Positions 13,701 to 25,394 of a stretch of DNA of 64,000 nt are shown one piece after another; position 1 is the first letter of the stretch, and each line of letters opens with the position of its first letter. This stretch comes from Blattamonas nauphoetae. Taxonomy: Eukaryota; Preaxostyla; Oxymonadida. Below the pieces are notes generated by a model, which saw only the letters and a program-made list of their open reading frames with translations, was not told where the DNA came from and did not search any database. Location: assembly GCA_033064195.1 (NCBI GenBank), contig JARBJD010000004.1, positions 248,001 through 312,000 of the forward strand. The letters are read 5' to 3'. The translations under genes were made by a program, and so were the position numbers.

Positions 13701-16700
13701 AAAGAAGCGCCGACAGGCGGATCTGATCTGATCGAACGGTCGAAAGTGGTGAGGAGGATTGAATTTGGGTTGAACTCCAAATCCATTGTGAAGAGTTGCG
13801 TCAGTATGCACTTGGTTGAGTGGATATTTCGAACGAACAAGCCACAATTCGGACTCATCTCAAAAAACAGGAAATCACGCAATTTCTGTCTTTTCTCCTC
13901 GTCAGTGATCCCTTCCCTCTTTCCCTCCAGCATCACCTGCTCCATTCTCACCTGGAAATGGTGTGGGTCATCGGGAACGGTGAGTCTGTTGAAAATCGGA
14001 TCATCTGTCCCACTGATCGTGTTCCAATACTGATTTCTCGATTGGACTGCCTTTTCTGCAGTGATGATGTCATCCGCCCGAAAGATCCTCACTTTTGGAT
14101 CGCCTCGACAACCAACCAGAAGAAAAGGCCGATCGCAGAGCGTGGCTGTCGCTAGCGCTGTCACGCGAGATGGGAATGTGAGGGTTGCGATGTGTTGGAG
14201 TTGTGCCTTTCGATACGTGAAGATTGGTTCTGTCGGACTGTTGACCAGTGTTTGTCCTCGCTGGTGCTTGTTCTGATGTTTGGAGATGAGGGTTGGCTTC
14301 ATCGGGGTCCACAACAGCACAAACACAGTGGATCCGCACGAAGTTGCAATCAAGTTGTCGGTCACCGAAGCTAATTCCAACTCCACAAACCGCACTCCTC
14401 CCTTCCATCCCTGACACAGTGGAACAGTCTCTTTCTGGAGCTCTTTCTCCATCGAATGAGTCTTTCTGAGATGGCAGGGACATGTGTAACAGGGTGGATG
14501 ATCAACAAAATACTCAACTTGCTCAGCGGTGTGGAGAGGAGGTGGATGCCAGCGAAGTCCATGTGCTGTGTCTGGATAAACAGGTTCAGGGTCAATCATG
14601 AGCGATTGTTTGGTCCCTGGGTCGCCAGAAACAACACCATAATATTTCACAGTGGGTGAGATTCTGACTTCGCAGGACGTGACTTGAACAAGCGCTCCTT
14701 GCGCGCCTCCAATTGTCAACGTTCGATGATACGAATCTATGCCGATGGACGCTCCATCGATCACATCAACACTGTCTGGTCGAAGAGCGAGCTCTGTGGA
14801 TCGAAATTCGGGCTTTGTCATGGGCCGGCGGTTTCCTACTCCGGAGCGGAGGGGGAAGACTGAATTTGTGGTGGATTCGTCGGGGGAATAGAGAGGTGGG
14901 ATGTGGCGACGGTTGGATTCGGTTTCTAACACCTTCTCGAACGATTCTTCGAGTACTTTGAGGCGAAGAGTGCGCTCTTGTTCGTTTTGTTGTTTCTCGT
15001 ATTCTCCGCCTTTGTTGCAGTGTTCACAGATGAGCAACAAAGAATATAATGATGCCCCTGCGAACAACTTCGACGAAAACATAAGCGGAAGTCGCTCAAA
15101 CCACTGCCCACGCCTGATGGGGATGAGGGAATGTGTGATGTTGTTGACTGTGAGGGCGCCAGCCGATCCGATCCCCACGCCCATCACAAGTGAGTCATCA
15201 ACCTTACTCCGAGGCCCCATATTTGTCAGGGGTACGCTGAAGACGTTTTGGATGAGCATTGGGTTAGTGCAGAAGTCTTCATCACAAGACACATCAAGAA
15301 ACCGTCCAGAATCAATACTAAGCAGGAGAGGAGCATTTCGAGCTGTACTGAAAAACACAAGGGTGTTTCCTTTCTTGAGGAGGACCTCTTTTCCTTTGTC
15401 CGTGGTGTAGACGGGAGATGTCGCTTCACCATGTTGCTCAGTGGAGGTTGGGGAGTTGATCAGCCATTGACAACTTGTGGCAACTAAGCATCCCTGAATG
15501 TACTTGTCGGGAAAAAATTGCTTCTGGAAACTCCCGTTGACGATGCAAACCACGTTTTCGCCTCCCCCGAAAACGAGTGTCCCTTTCTCGCTACTATTCC
15601 GGCTCCGGTGGCGAATTGGGGGAGATTTGTTGAAATGAGAAAAATTGATGGAGTTGACAATGGGTGGAAAGAACTTGACACATGTGGGAGGGGCGCGGAG
15701 GGAGTATGGAAAGGTGAATCTGAAATAGTTGTCGAGAGTTTGGAAGAATGAAATGCCATGAGCGTCAAATGATGCAAAAGCAAGTCTATAAGGTGACGTC
15801 GGCGTTTTGAAAGTGTTGCGATTGTAAATCAAAAGAGAGCGATCCAAAAGTTCGTGAGCGACGATCACATCACGGAGTCTCTCCGCCATCGAAAGGCCAG
15901 GTTGGGTTTCCTTGAGTTTGATAAAGTCGTAATCAGGCGGATAATAAACGACCTCCGGCTCGTTGTGGTTTTCTTGAAGTGGTTGAGGATGTTGTTCGTC
16001 CGAAACGCAAAAGGCGTCGGCAATACAACTGAGACCTTCAAATCCGAGACTGCGAATTGGTTGGAGAGAGGCATGACTGATAGTTTGTAAGAATAATGAC
16101 GGGTCTGGGACAGGGAGGAGGAGTGATGTGGTGATCGGCTGTGAACAGATAAAGAAATCTAGAAATCGCAAAGTATGATTGGCAAAATTGTAGAACATCC
16201 CGCACACAGCAACGGTGATGCCTGTATCAACAATCATGAGCGCTCGAGCTGAATTAACAGATTCAGTTGTAATTGCTGCGAGCGGGGGATCGAAGACGAA
16301 CAAGGGGAGAACATGAGGATACTGTGGCATGGAAGAATGAAATTCCGGTGGATAGTGAGGAAATTCTGGAAGTCTAAGAGACGTAGTGAATGAAAAGTCG
16401 CGGATTTTTGTGACGATGTCGATGAATCTGTTAGGTGGGGGTTCGAAATCCCAGGAGAGATCATTCCGGTCAACAAATGCAAAAGTTTCTGCTTTAGCAA
16501 TACAAACGGAATATGGGTTGCTGGAGTGATTGTCAAAGGACCAGGTGTGCTCCAAGCCATTCCTCAGATGGATATCGACTGTTTCTGGGAGGTTCAGTGC
16601 ATCTCGCATTTTTTGGGCAGCAAGATGTGGTGTTTCTCGAAAGGTCGATAACCAGACAGAGTCCGGTCCATCATATTGAATGCCGATACACACATTGTCC

Positions 16701-17474
16701 TCGATGATGAGCAACCCTCGAAATGAAATCCTTGGGACAAGATGCGATGAAGTAGTAAGTTCAGGAGATGAAGTATTGGGATCAGATTGTGAGGTGGAAG
16801 CTGGGGATGGTATCTGAAAGAAAGCTGGTGAGTCAGTTGAGATTTGGACGAGATTGACTGAGAAATTGAGGGACTACAGAGGTTTTACAAAAGTGATAGG
16901 ATGATACCGAATTGACATGAAACCGGTGAGGGTGATCAACACCAACGAATGGTCGTACAGCCTCTTGGAGAGAGCCTGCCGCGAGAGGAAAAAAGAACGA
17001 GCCGTTCCATTGAAGGAAGAGCCATTCACCGTTTACCGTTAGGGTAAACAAACAATCAAGACTATATAATCAGATAATGATTGTATGAGGCACAAATACC
17101 TGTGAGACTGAGGTGAGGTTCTGATGAAGGCGACCTCACGATAAGTTTGGACATGGCGGTCAAAAATAAAGGTAGAATTGAGTCCGTCGTAGTGGAAGAT
17201 GCTGAGGACGTTTTTCTGTCGAGAAATGATAAAAACATTCTGATAAGCAGACCTTTCCGAGGATCATTGTGTCCGAATCGCGATTGAAGAATCTACCAAT
17301 TGTCATTGTAGAGATCTCCCCTGGAAGGGCAAGAGTCTCTTCCAGGAGACTATCACATTTCATTCTAGTTGGACTTCGTGGCGAGAGTGACGAATGTGAA
17401 AGATCTGACCCATGGATCTTTATTCTGGAGTCAGGTGTGAACTCAGTTAAAACTGCTCTTGCAAAACGAATCAA
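7787..17474 (-). CDS. Giant DDB1/CPSF160/SF3B3-family beta-propeller protein (about 3,170 aa)
   Basis: Four exons join in frame: 17474-17253, 17215-17100, 17061-16908 and 16813-7787. Introns are 37, 38 and 94 nt, and the sum is exactly 3,173 codons. The N-terminus (SYNLIRFARAVLTEFTP, then DTMILGKKNVLSIFHYDG) matches the style of the family start, where a strand 'Y.....A....FT' leads to 'I..k...L.i'. Other family-like landmarks: MGVGIGSAGALTVNN (cf. 'G...GsLri...'), FNPNSILLTTFD (cf. DDB1 'iiPRSILMTTF'), FSLAWIGLVERMLYFG followed by VPLAVTHLPAMHAFAVL (cf. 'slaia..l.ig..d......r.ipl...pr.i.y......fgvl'), and a late LDADNLGLVIDG. The family acts in mRNA 3'-end cleavage, splicing (SF3b) or CUL4 ubiquitin ligases; I cannot say which paralog this is. 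It is more than twice the usual 1,100-1,400 aa, with long charged, low-complexity inserts. The first codon is unresolved: no in-frame ATG follows the stop just upstream. Confidence 0.68.
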
Positions 17475-17522
17475 GTTGTATGATCTCAGTTGAAATGTTC
17501 AAAAGCTGGCCGAACAACCATT

Positions 17523-20500
17523 CTAGCTCGAATTACGTAAAAGCTTCGAAAACAAAGATTGCGGTATCCTTGTCAGAACATCAGGTGCGTCAAATTCCGC
17601 TGCCCGCCCTTTGTCCAGAACCTAAAAAACGGAGAGAACGACAATTTTTAAAATATGAGAACATAGTCAGCACAAACAAGGATCCTATCCGCATCGATGA
17701 TGGTGTTCAGCCTGTGCGCAATAACAAGGAGTGTCCGTCCCTTCATATTTTCCCTCAACACCCTCTGAATCATCTCATCCGTCTCCAAATCCACACTCGC
17801 TGTCGCCTCATCCAAAACCACAATTTTAGTGTCGTTTAACAAAACGCGCCCAAAACAAATAAGTTGCCTCTGTCCAGCTGACAGATTCCATCCACTCTCT
17901 GACACTGGCGTGTCGAGTCCAAATTCCCCGAATTCTTGGTCAAGTTCGACTTGCTTCAGAGCATCCCAGATCTGTTCATCGCTCTTCCCTCCAAACACAT
18001 CCACATTCGACCTCACGTTGCCTTCGAACAGAATCGGATCTTGCGAGATGATCTCAATCGATCGACGCACTCTGTCCAGAGCCACAGTGCTGATATCGAC
18101 TCCATCCACCACAACCCTTCCACTGTTGAAGTCTTCCTCCATCAACTCCACAGGAAACCCAGTCTCAAGGTCAATCGACTTTGGCATCAACGACTTCTCC
18201 AGTTCAACGAGCCTGAAGAGTGGATACACAAGAGATGACTTCCCAGCGCCTGTCCGCCCACAAATCCCAACTTTCTCGCCTGGCTGGACGACGAAGGATA
18301 TGTCGTTTAGGACATTGGACATTTTTGGGCGATATTTCATTGTGACATGGTCGAACTGGATTTTTCCTTCTGACGGCCAGTTTGGAGGAGGGTCGACGGT
18401 GCCAGTTTTCACTTCCTGCGGGAGCTGAGTGGAGTAGAAACGGATTCGTTCAAAACTTGTCATTCTCGAGTCGAGTTCCACATTCTCTCGCACGATCTGT
18501 CCTCCAAGGTACGTGAAAGTGAGAGAAGAAGTAATGGCCACGCCGAGCTTCGAAGGGTCCATGAAGAACCATCCAATCACCACCACGCCGAGCAGATACA
18601 GCGACGAGATCACCGACGACCACAGCGCGGCCCACAAGCTGCCTTCCTCAAACAGAAGACTCCGAATGGTCCATCTGTCGTTGCACTCATTGAACTTCTG
18701 TCTCCAAAGCTCCTCCACTTCATAGCCACGAATCGCAGCGATTCCACCAAGTGATACAGTTTCAGTGAAGACAGAGAGAACAGGAGAACGAGAGATGGAG
18801 GTGAGTCGGAGGATGTTTCGAGCAGATCGTGAATAAAAGAAGAGAAGCACGAAATACGCGAGGAGGGCAGCGAGGCCGACTGGGATGAACCAAAGTGTGT
18901 CCACTCCCACAATCACCACCTGCCCAACAAACTCCATCCAGAAACAAGCCACCTGAAGGAACTGGTTGAACAATTGTTGATCGGTCTGAACAATATCCCC
19001 ACTGAACCTGTTCAGAATCCGTCCGAGTGGAGTTGTGTCGAAAAATGATGTTGGGCAACCAAAAACGTGAGCGACAAGATCAGCGTGAAGCTTTCGACTT
19101 GAATGTCGCACTCCGAAGGCGCTGAGGACAGATCGAAGAAGGAGGAGGAGAAGGGCAGCGACGGGAATGAACGAAAGAATATGAAGTTTTGTGTGGAACG
19201 AGAGAGCAGCGAACTGATCTTCGTTCCCCACAACCCCCATCCAGTACGAAGCGAACACAAGTCCCCCTTCCGAGACAGCCAAGATCAACAAGAACACCAC
19301 AGCGAGAGGGAGGGGGAACAGCGTCTTCACATACAACAAATAATTCCGCAAAGGCACGTGTCCCGTTTGGTATTCTTCTTCTGTCATGAGTTTCTCCGGC
19401 CCGTCTTTCTTTTCTTCGTCTTCTGGCTTCGCTTCCGTGAATGGGAGTTTGTCGGTGAGTGTTGCGAGTGTCTTGTAAGTGCCTGTATCGTCCACTTCGA
19501 GGATTCCTGATTGGACCATCTCTTCCGGCGTTCCTTGAAAGCCGATTGTTCCATTCTCCACCATCACAACCTTGTCGGCTTTGTGCAAATGTTGAATCTG
19601 ATTTGTGATGAGAACAATCGTCTTCCCCTTCAATTCCTCGCACAGACACTTCTTCATCAATGCCTTCCCAACATGAGCATCGACAGCTGACAATGGGTCA
19701 TCGAGAATGTACACATCTCGATCCGAATAAACAGCTCGAGCCAGCTGGATTCTCGCCTTCTGCCCTCCGCTGAGGGTCACCCCCTTCTCCCCAATCACAG
19801 TTCGATCGCCAGCTGAGAAAAGAGAGAAATCAGTCTCCAACTGACACACTTCAACCACTTTTCGATATTTCTCTTCGTCCATTGGCTGACCGAACAGGAT
19901 GTTGTTCTGAACTGTGTCGTTGGTGATCCATGGCAGTTGTGAACAATACGCAACTGTTCCTCGTAACGAATGGGTTCCACCAACACACTCCATATCCCCT
20001 TTCAGAGCTGCTCCAAGTGATGTCTTCCCACTTCCGACTGATCCCACAATCATCACAAATTCACCTTTTTTGATTGTGAGATTGATTCCTGTGAGGTGTC
20101 CTCGATTGGGTGATGGTGAATTGGCTGGAAGGAACGAGATGATCGAGCCTTGATCGGAATCTGTGTCTGTGCTGTTGATGTTGAGTGTGCCCGCGGGGAG
20201 TGGTGGGGAGGATGCTGGTTGGGCTGAGTTGTAGGGAGCGTGAGATGGCGCGAGGAGTCGCGTTTTCTCTGTTGGAGTCTGATCGGCGTGTTTGTTCATT
20301 TTTCTGAGAGCTCTGTCGATTATTCTGCTGTTTTTCTTTTCTTCTTTGATTGCTTTCCTTTCGGCCTTGCGCTGTTCTTCCTCTTCTTCATCCGTCAACG
20401 GAAGGTCTCCGACACTTTCCCATTGGAATTCTCCGTCCTTCACAACAATTATATCCTCTCTGTCGCCCAATTCTTCTCTTTTCAGTCCATCTGTCTCGTC

Positions 20501-21886
20501 CAGCAGCAGAAATTGTCGGATTCTTTTTTGTGACACATTCATCATTATAAGGCATTGGATATATTCCGGAAATAGATGAGTTTCACGAGTCATCATTGTG
20601 AGGTACCCCACACACGGCATAACCTTCGTGGCAAACTGTGCTTGGGTGAGCTTTTGGTGATAGACGAAGGTTGTGATGGTAACAGCATTTACCAAGTCTG
20701 GTAGAACATGAACAAGGCTACTGACTAGTTGGAAGGCGAGGATATACTTGAAAGTGGATTGAAGTTGTAATTCTCGAGAAAGGGAGACTCGATCCGACAT
20801 CACTTTTTCCAGTCCGCTCATTTTTACGACACGCATATCTTGGACGACATGTTTGGTAATCTTGTTTCGGGTATCGTTGTGTTGTAAATACGTCGTGAGA
20901 GCGCTTGTCATCAGGCGGGAGAGGGGATATTGAAACAGGAGTGAGGCGACGATAACACCAATGGAAACCAATGAAGTTATCCCAAATTCAAGCGAGAGGA
21001 GGACCAACGGTACGAAAAAGACAAGAGGGGACACAAGAAGCAGCATTGGCATCCATAGCTCTTCAGCGACTTGAACGACATCAGCACTCATCAACGAAAG
21101 CATTCTCCCTTCATCAACAGCACTTCGGGACGAGATTTTGAGTTTGAGAGACTTGTTGAAGATCATTCCCGAGAGCATAGCTCGTGCACGATGAGAAAAA
21201 TGGTAAAAATGTCGGATTCCCCAAGCGTCGGATAATTCTTCAGCAAAAGGTGATACAATCAGAAGACTCCCCCACATCCATGGAAACTTAGTTAATGGAT
21301 GGGCTTGTTTTTGTTCTAGGACATGAAGAATTTGTTTCATCATATATGGTTGAATAAACATGAAGGCATATCTAAAGTGAAGGGAAGGGAGAAATTGGTG
21401 AAAAAAGTGGATGGAAATCACACGAAACAAGCCAAAGAAGGACAGAGAGAAATAGTTGGAGTCCACCCAATGTTTTGAAGATGATCTTTATGATCGATGG
21501 ATGAGGGATTTTTTTGCTTCTCGAACCATTGTTCCTTCAGAACGAGAACGGTGAGAAAAGATTAGATGATACCCGATTGGATTAGGTCCATTGTTTTTCA
21601 ATTGAGCAATTTGTTCCTGATATTTCAGATATCCAATATTCCATTGTTCTGTGGCTTTTACAGTCACAACATCGGTACGATCCTTCTTTCCGACGACGTA
21701 AATGTCCGAATCTTGAATAGGGTGACACCGGCAGACGAATGGGCAATAAAAACAGAAAAAGAGGTTGAGAAGAGGATTGTGTTTGTCTTCAAGGTTGACT
21801 TGCCGCTGAATCTCAGAAAATGCGGACATATCGAGACGTTGATACTCAGTCCGTTGAGCAGACTTGTTTAAATCGTCATTCATCAT
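17523..21886 (-). CDS. MRP-type ABC transporter (ABCC subfamily full transporter)
   Basis: Exons are 21886-21573, 21534-21424, 21371-17678 and 17621-17523. Introns are 38, 52 and 56 nt (phases 2, 2, 0), giving 1,405 residues, normal for a short MRP. The order is membrane domain 1, NBD1, membrane domain 2, NBD2. NBD1 shows Walker A GSVGSGKTS, signature LSGGQKARIQLARA and Walker B DVYILDDPLSAVD. NBD2 shows GRTGAGKSS, signature LSAGQRQL and IVVLDEATASVD, then the switch His in VIAHRLNTI. The Asp after Walker B in NBD1 is family-typical. The last exon restores the expected 'RIL-VLDKGRAAEFD' ending, which supports the splice. Such pumps export conjugated organic anions and drugs using ATP at the plasma or vacuolar membrane. 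No TMD0 is visible. The 38-nt intron uses a TTCTGAAG acceptor. Confidence 0.93.
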
Positions 21887-22102
21887 AATGAGAGGGAAGG
21901 AAGATGTGATGGTTGGATCAGAAAAACCTGAGAAATAACAGAGTTATCACATCTCAATTCCAGGAAACACAATTGACAAGATGAACATAGCACATTACAT
22001 GAAATGTGGAACAGCATCTACGTCTCTTCATGAGATATGAGAAAAAAATGGTCAATGTCCGATCATCGCGAATAGAGAGATGAAACAGACTCAAACAAAG
22101 CA

Positions 22103-25100
22103 TCAGTCAAACTTCCGCCGCTTCAGAAACGCTTCAACCTCTTCAGCCCCTTCGTACCCATTGGTGGTCTGAGAGAGAACAATCTCAACGGCGGTCTTCA
22201 ACGCTTGCCGGTGTGGACCAAGCACAGACTGACCGTGATTCTCCAAAAGGCCCAGAAGAGCTAAGACCAAGCGGGCTCGAATGGCAGCAGTGAATTTCTG
22301 GGGAACAGCTGTTGTGACAAGAGGAGAGTGTTTGGAGAGTGCTTCTGCGAAGATCTGGTTCAATTGAGATGAATCAAGCGAGAGATGGGGAGAGAGGGTG
22401 AGAAGGAGGGAAGACGGGTCAAGCAATTGATGAGGAGACAGCGCCTGTGTCAACAGAAAATGGAAGAAAAACATCGAATTTGGCGAGTTGTGGGTTGACG
22501 ACGACTGAACCAACGAAACCACAGGCTGCATTGCAAGTCTTTTGTTGACGTGTGCGACGCCTCTGCCGGCAACAGCGATGAGAACATCAAACATCGAGCG
22601 ACGGAGCTTCTGCTCCTCCTCCTTGAAGCCCATCCGAAACTGTATCCCACCCGCATCAGCATCCTCCACCAGCTGCTTCTCGTTCAGCGCGATCGGCTCT
22701 GGCGAGATGCTCTTCCGTGGATTCACTGATGACCGGAACGACTGCTGCGAGACGCCTCGGCCATACTGGACGGGGGAGGAAGAGCGTGCAGGGCGCTTTC
22801 GAGTCATCTCGGGAGACAAGAGCGGTTGGGAGATTTCTCGTTGGTTTCGAGCAGGCGAATGGTCGTGGACGGACATTCGTGGGGCGATGTTAAGAGTCAA
22901 TTCTGGTTGGAATGACAATGGACCAGGGGCTGTTGATGTACTCACAGAAGGAATAGCGACGATTGTAGACTGTATGACGGGTCTGGCCGACAGTGGGCGG
23001 CCGAGAGGTGGTTGGACGCCAAGTCCCGAATTGGAGAGCTTCGGCTGAGAGTTCAGAAGTGAGTCTTGCGACGACGACCGCGACACTGTTGAGGGGACGG
23101 GGGGAAGGTTGAGGAACGAGAACACGAACGACGCGAGCCCAGAATCCATCATTGTTGTGAGTTGTTGTGGAGTGGCCATCTGAGCAATGGTCTTCAAGAT
23201 GAACATGACCAAGTCTGACAGAGACTGGTTCTCGTCTCGACGGAGGTCGTCTTTCGTGAACGGTTTGGGTGTCTTCTTCGATTCCTGGCTGACGTGATCG
23301 GTGAGGGGCGACGACAAGCTGAGCAACAAGTCCTCGTCTGTGCTTTGTCCCGACGACAATCTCGCAGAGAGTTGTTGCTGTTCCTCGCGACTCCGAAGCT
23401 TTTCTTGATAATGCGCTTGGCGGACTTCGTTCTCGGCGGAGATTCTGAGAATTCTGGAGACCTCCAAACGCACAGCAATACGCGCATCGACCTCACATTC
23501 CAAGTTCTTCTTCCGCCGGATCGCTCGGCGATGGTTGATTGCGTCCCTTTCGAGTTCTTTGATGTCTTCGAGTTCGTCTTGTAACTGGCTTTCCTTCTCT
23601 TCATTTGATTTGCATCCAAGAAAAATGGATGAGTTTCCGGGTTTGTCTGCGTATTCCTTTATCATATTTTGTAAATATTGTTTCGTTGGAGTGAAATTCA
23701 GAATGTCGTTTTCTTTCTGAGTTTCAACTTCCATCACTTGCTTCATATGCTCGCATTGGCATTTGTTCTGTTCACTTTCCTGATTTAGGACATGCAAGAG
23801 GGCGGAAAAGAACTGCGTCGTGAGCAGACGGTCCCACTTCGACGAAAGCAAAAGTTCCGAAACATTGGCTCGTCGGTGGTATTTCTTCTCGTATCGGAGA
23901 GCAGAGACAATCTGAACAAGCACAAACACAATGTCGGCTTCGTTTCCGGATTCCAATGCCTTGACCGCAAGGGCGGGCGCTTCAAACACGTCGGCATGAA
24001 ACGTCTGCTTTGAAACGACGCGAAGCCTGGTGAGAGCCGAAAAGCTTGCAGGCTCAACTTCACTCATATGCACAGCGACCATCAGGTCTGTTAACGTCGC
24101 GCGGTGGGGGAGCTTGTCTTCACAGAGCCAGAGGACCAACGAGCGGAGATAAAGGGAATAGCGGAGAGAGGCGGTCTCCTTTTTGACTTTGATCTCATCT
24201 GCGAGAAGGAGACGGTTGGAAGCGATGGGATGGAGGAGAGAGACCCCCAGACAGTACAAGTCCGTCTGGTTCGAGCAGCTGGAAACAGTGACAACAAAAG
24301 GAGCATACTAATCGGCATCCATTTGTTCTGGTGCCTGAAAGCCACTGAAGAAGAAATCAACGGAAGAATGCAACGAGATGAGGAAATGGATACCGTGTGC
24401 CGCTGCTGTCAAACTTGAATGGCCTCCGAAAAGGGAGTCGTTTGGCTTCCCCAAAATCCCCTACGATCATTAACATGACACAGAAACGTCGAGCACACAC
24501 CTAAAATGAATTCTCCTGTGGGTTGGCTGAAAATGTTCGCTGGCTTGATATCCAAGTGAATTATACCCAACTCGTCAAGATCAACCAGTGCAAGACACAT
24601 TTGAGAAATGAGAAGCCACATGCGCTGTACAAAAGGAAAAAAAAATGTGAGAGAAGGAGAGGGGAATACCGTTTCCGAGAACAGAAGATGGCTAATCGAA
24701 ACAAGCGAGTTGTTCTCACAATACGTGATGATCAGAGACAAAGAGCCGTCTTGTTCCACAATCGTATCAAACAATCTTGTTGCATGGTCGGAACGGACCA
24801 TCGAAAGAAAATGGTATTCGTCCTCTGCTTTTCGAATTCCTTTGAGCATATCCGTCTTCTCCAAATGGATCGTCTTTTGGACATATTTGATGTTCGATTT
24901 TTCTTCTTTGACAAGCTTGACAGTTCCGTTGGCGCCTTTGCCAAGCTCGTTTTCGTCGTCCACTAACGGGGTGTAGACTGAGAACATCAAAATCGAAAAC
25001 AAACAAACCAGGCTGATAGTCATCTATCATAGCAGTACCACGAAGAGGATCGTTGACAAATGGAAGACTGGAATCGATCCACCCCAAACAAAGTCAACCA

Positions 25101-25268
25101 AAAGGTCATTGTCCAGATGATGCTGATACAGTCTTTACCTTTTTCGACCATTCTCAGAAGTGTATTCGAAACGGGTTTTAAAGAAAAGAGAATCAACTTC
25201 TTCTGACAAAGAATTTCGTGTGGTTGGATCTCAAAACGGAATGAAAACAAAGATAACAAACCGTTCAT
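22103..25268 (-). CDS. Ser/Thr protein kinase with long coiled-coil C-terminal region, 8 exons
   Basis: Eight exons: 25268-25262, 25229-25139, 25067-25009, 24977-24703, 24624-24501, 24460-24394, 24344-24309, 24278-22103. They give 944 residues, all junctions in frame; introns are 32, 71, 31, 78, 40, 49 and 30 nt. The start ATG belongs to a 7-nt first exon (Met-Asn-). The kinase domain, about residues 55-290, has Gly loop LGKGANGTVKLV, a Lys in KYVQKTIH, catalytic loop HLDIKPANIF (Asp, Lys, Asn kept), DFG in GDFGEAKRL, and APE in GFQAPEQMD, then DLYCLGVSLLHP for helix F. It looks catalytically competent. The HLD form and KPAN resemble NEK-, PLK- or CAMK-like clades; I cannot place it further. 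The tail holds a charged coiled coil around ERDAINHRRAIRRKKNLE and a helical C-terminus. Substrate unknown. Confidence 0.88.
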
Positions 25269-25394
25269 GATCTTCCACAACACAGAATTTGCCACAACTG
25301 AGAATACGATGAACGGATATGATATCATCGAAGTGTTGAATCTGGAGTGTGACAAAAGTGCGAACAAAGGGTCAGATCAATTCTCTCGAAACAG

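Noticed and set aside
25140-25229. TAA read as a sense codon in the N-terminal region of the kinase gene
   Set aside because: The frame through TAA looked natural, hinting at a changed code, but a 71-nt GTAAAG...TTCCAG intron joins the exons in phase. TAA, TAG and TGA all end other genes here.
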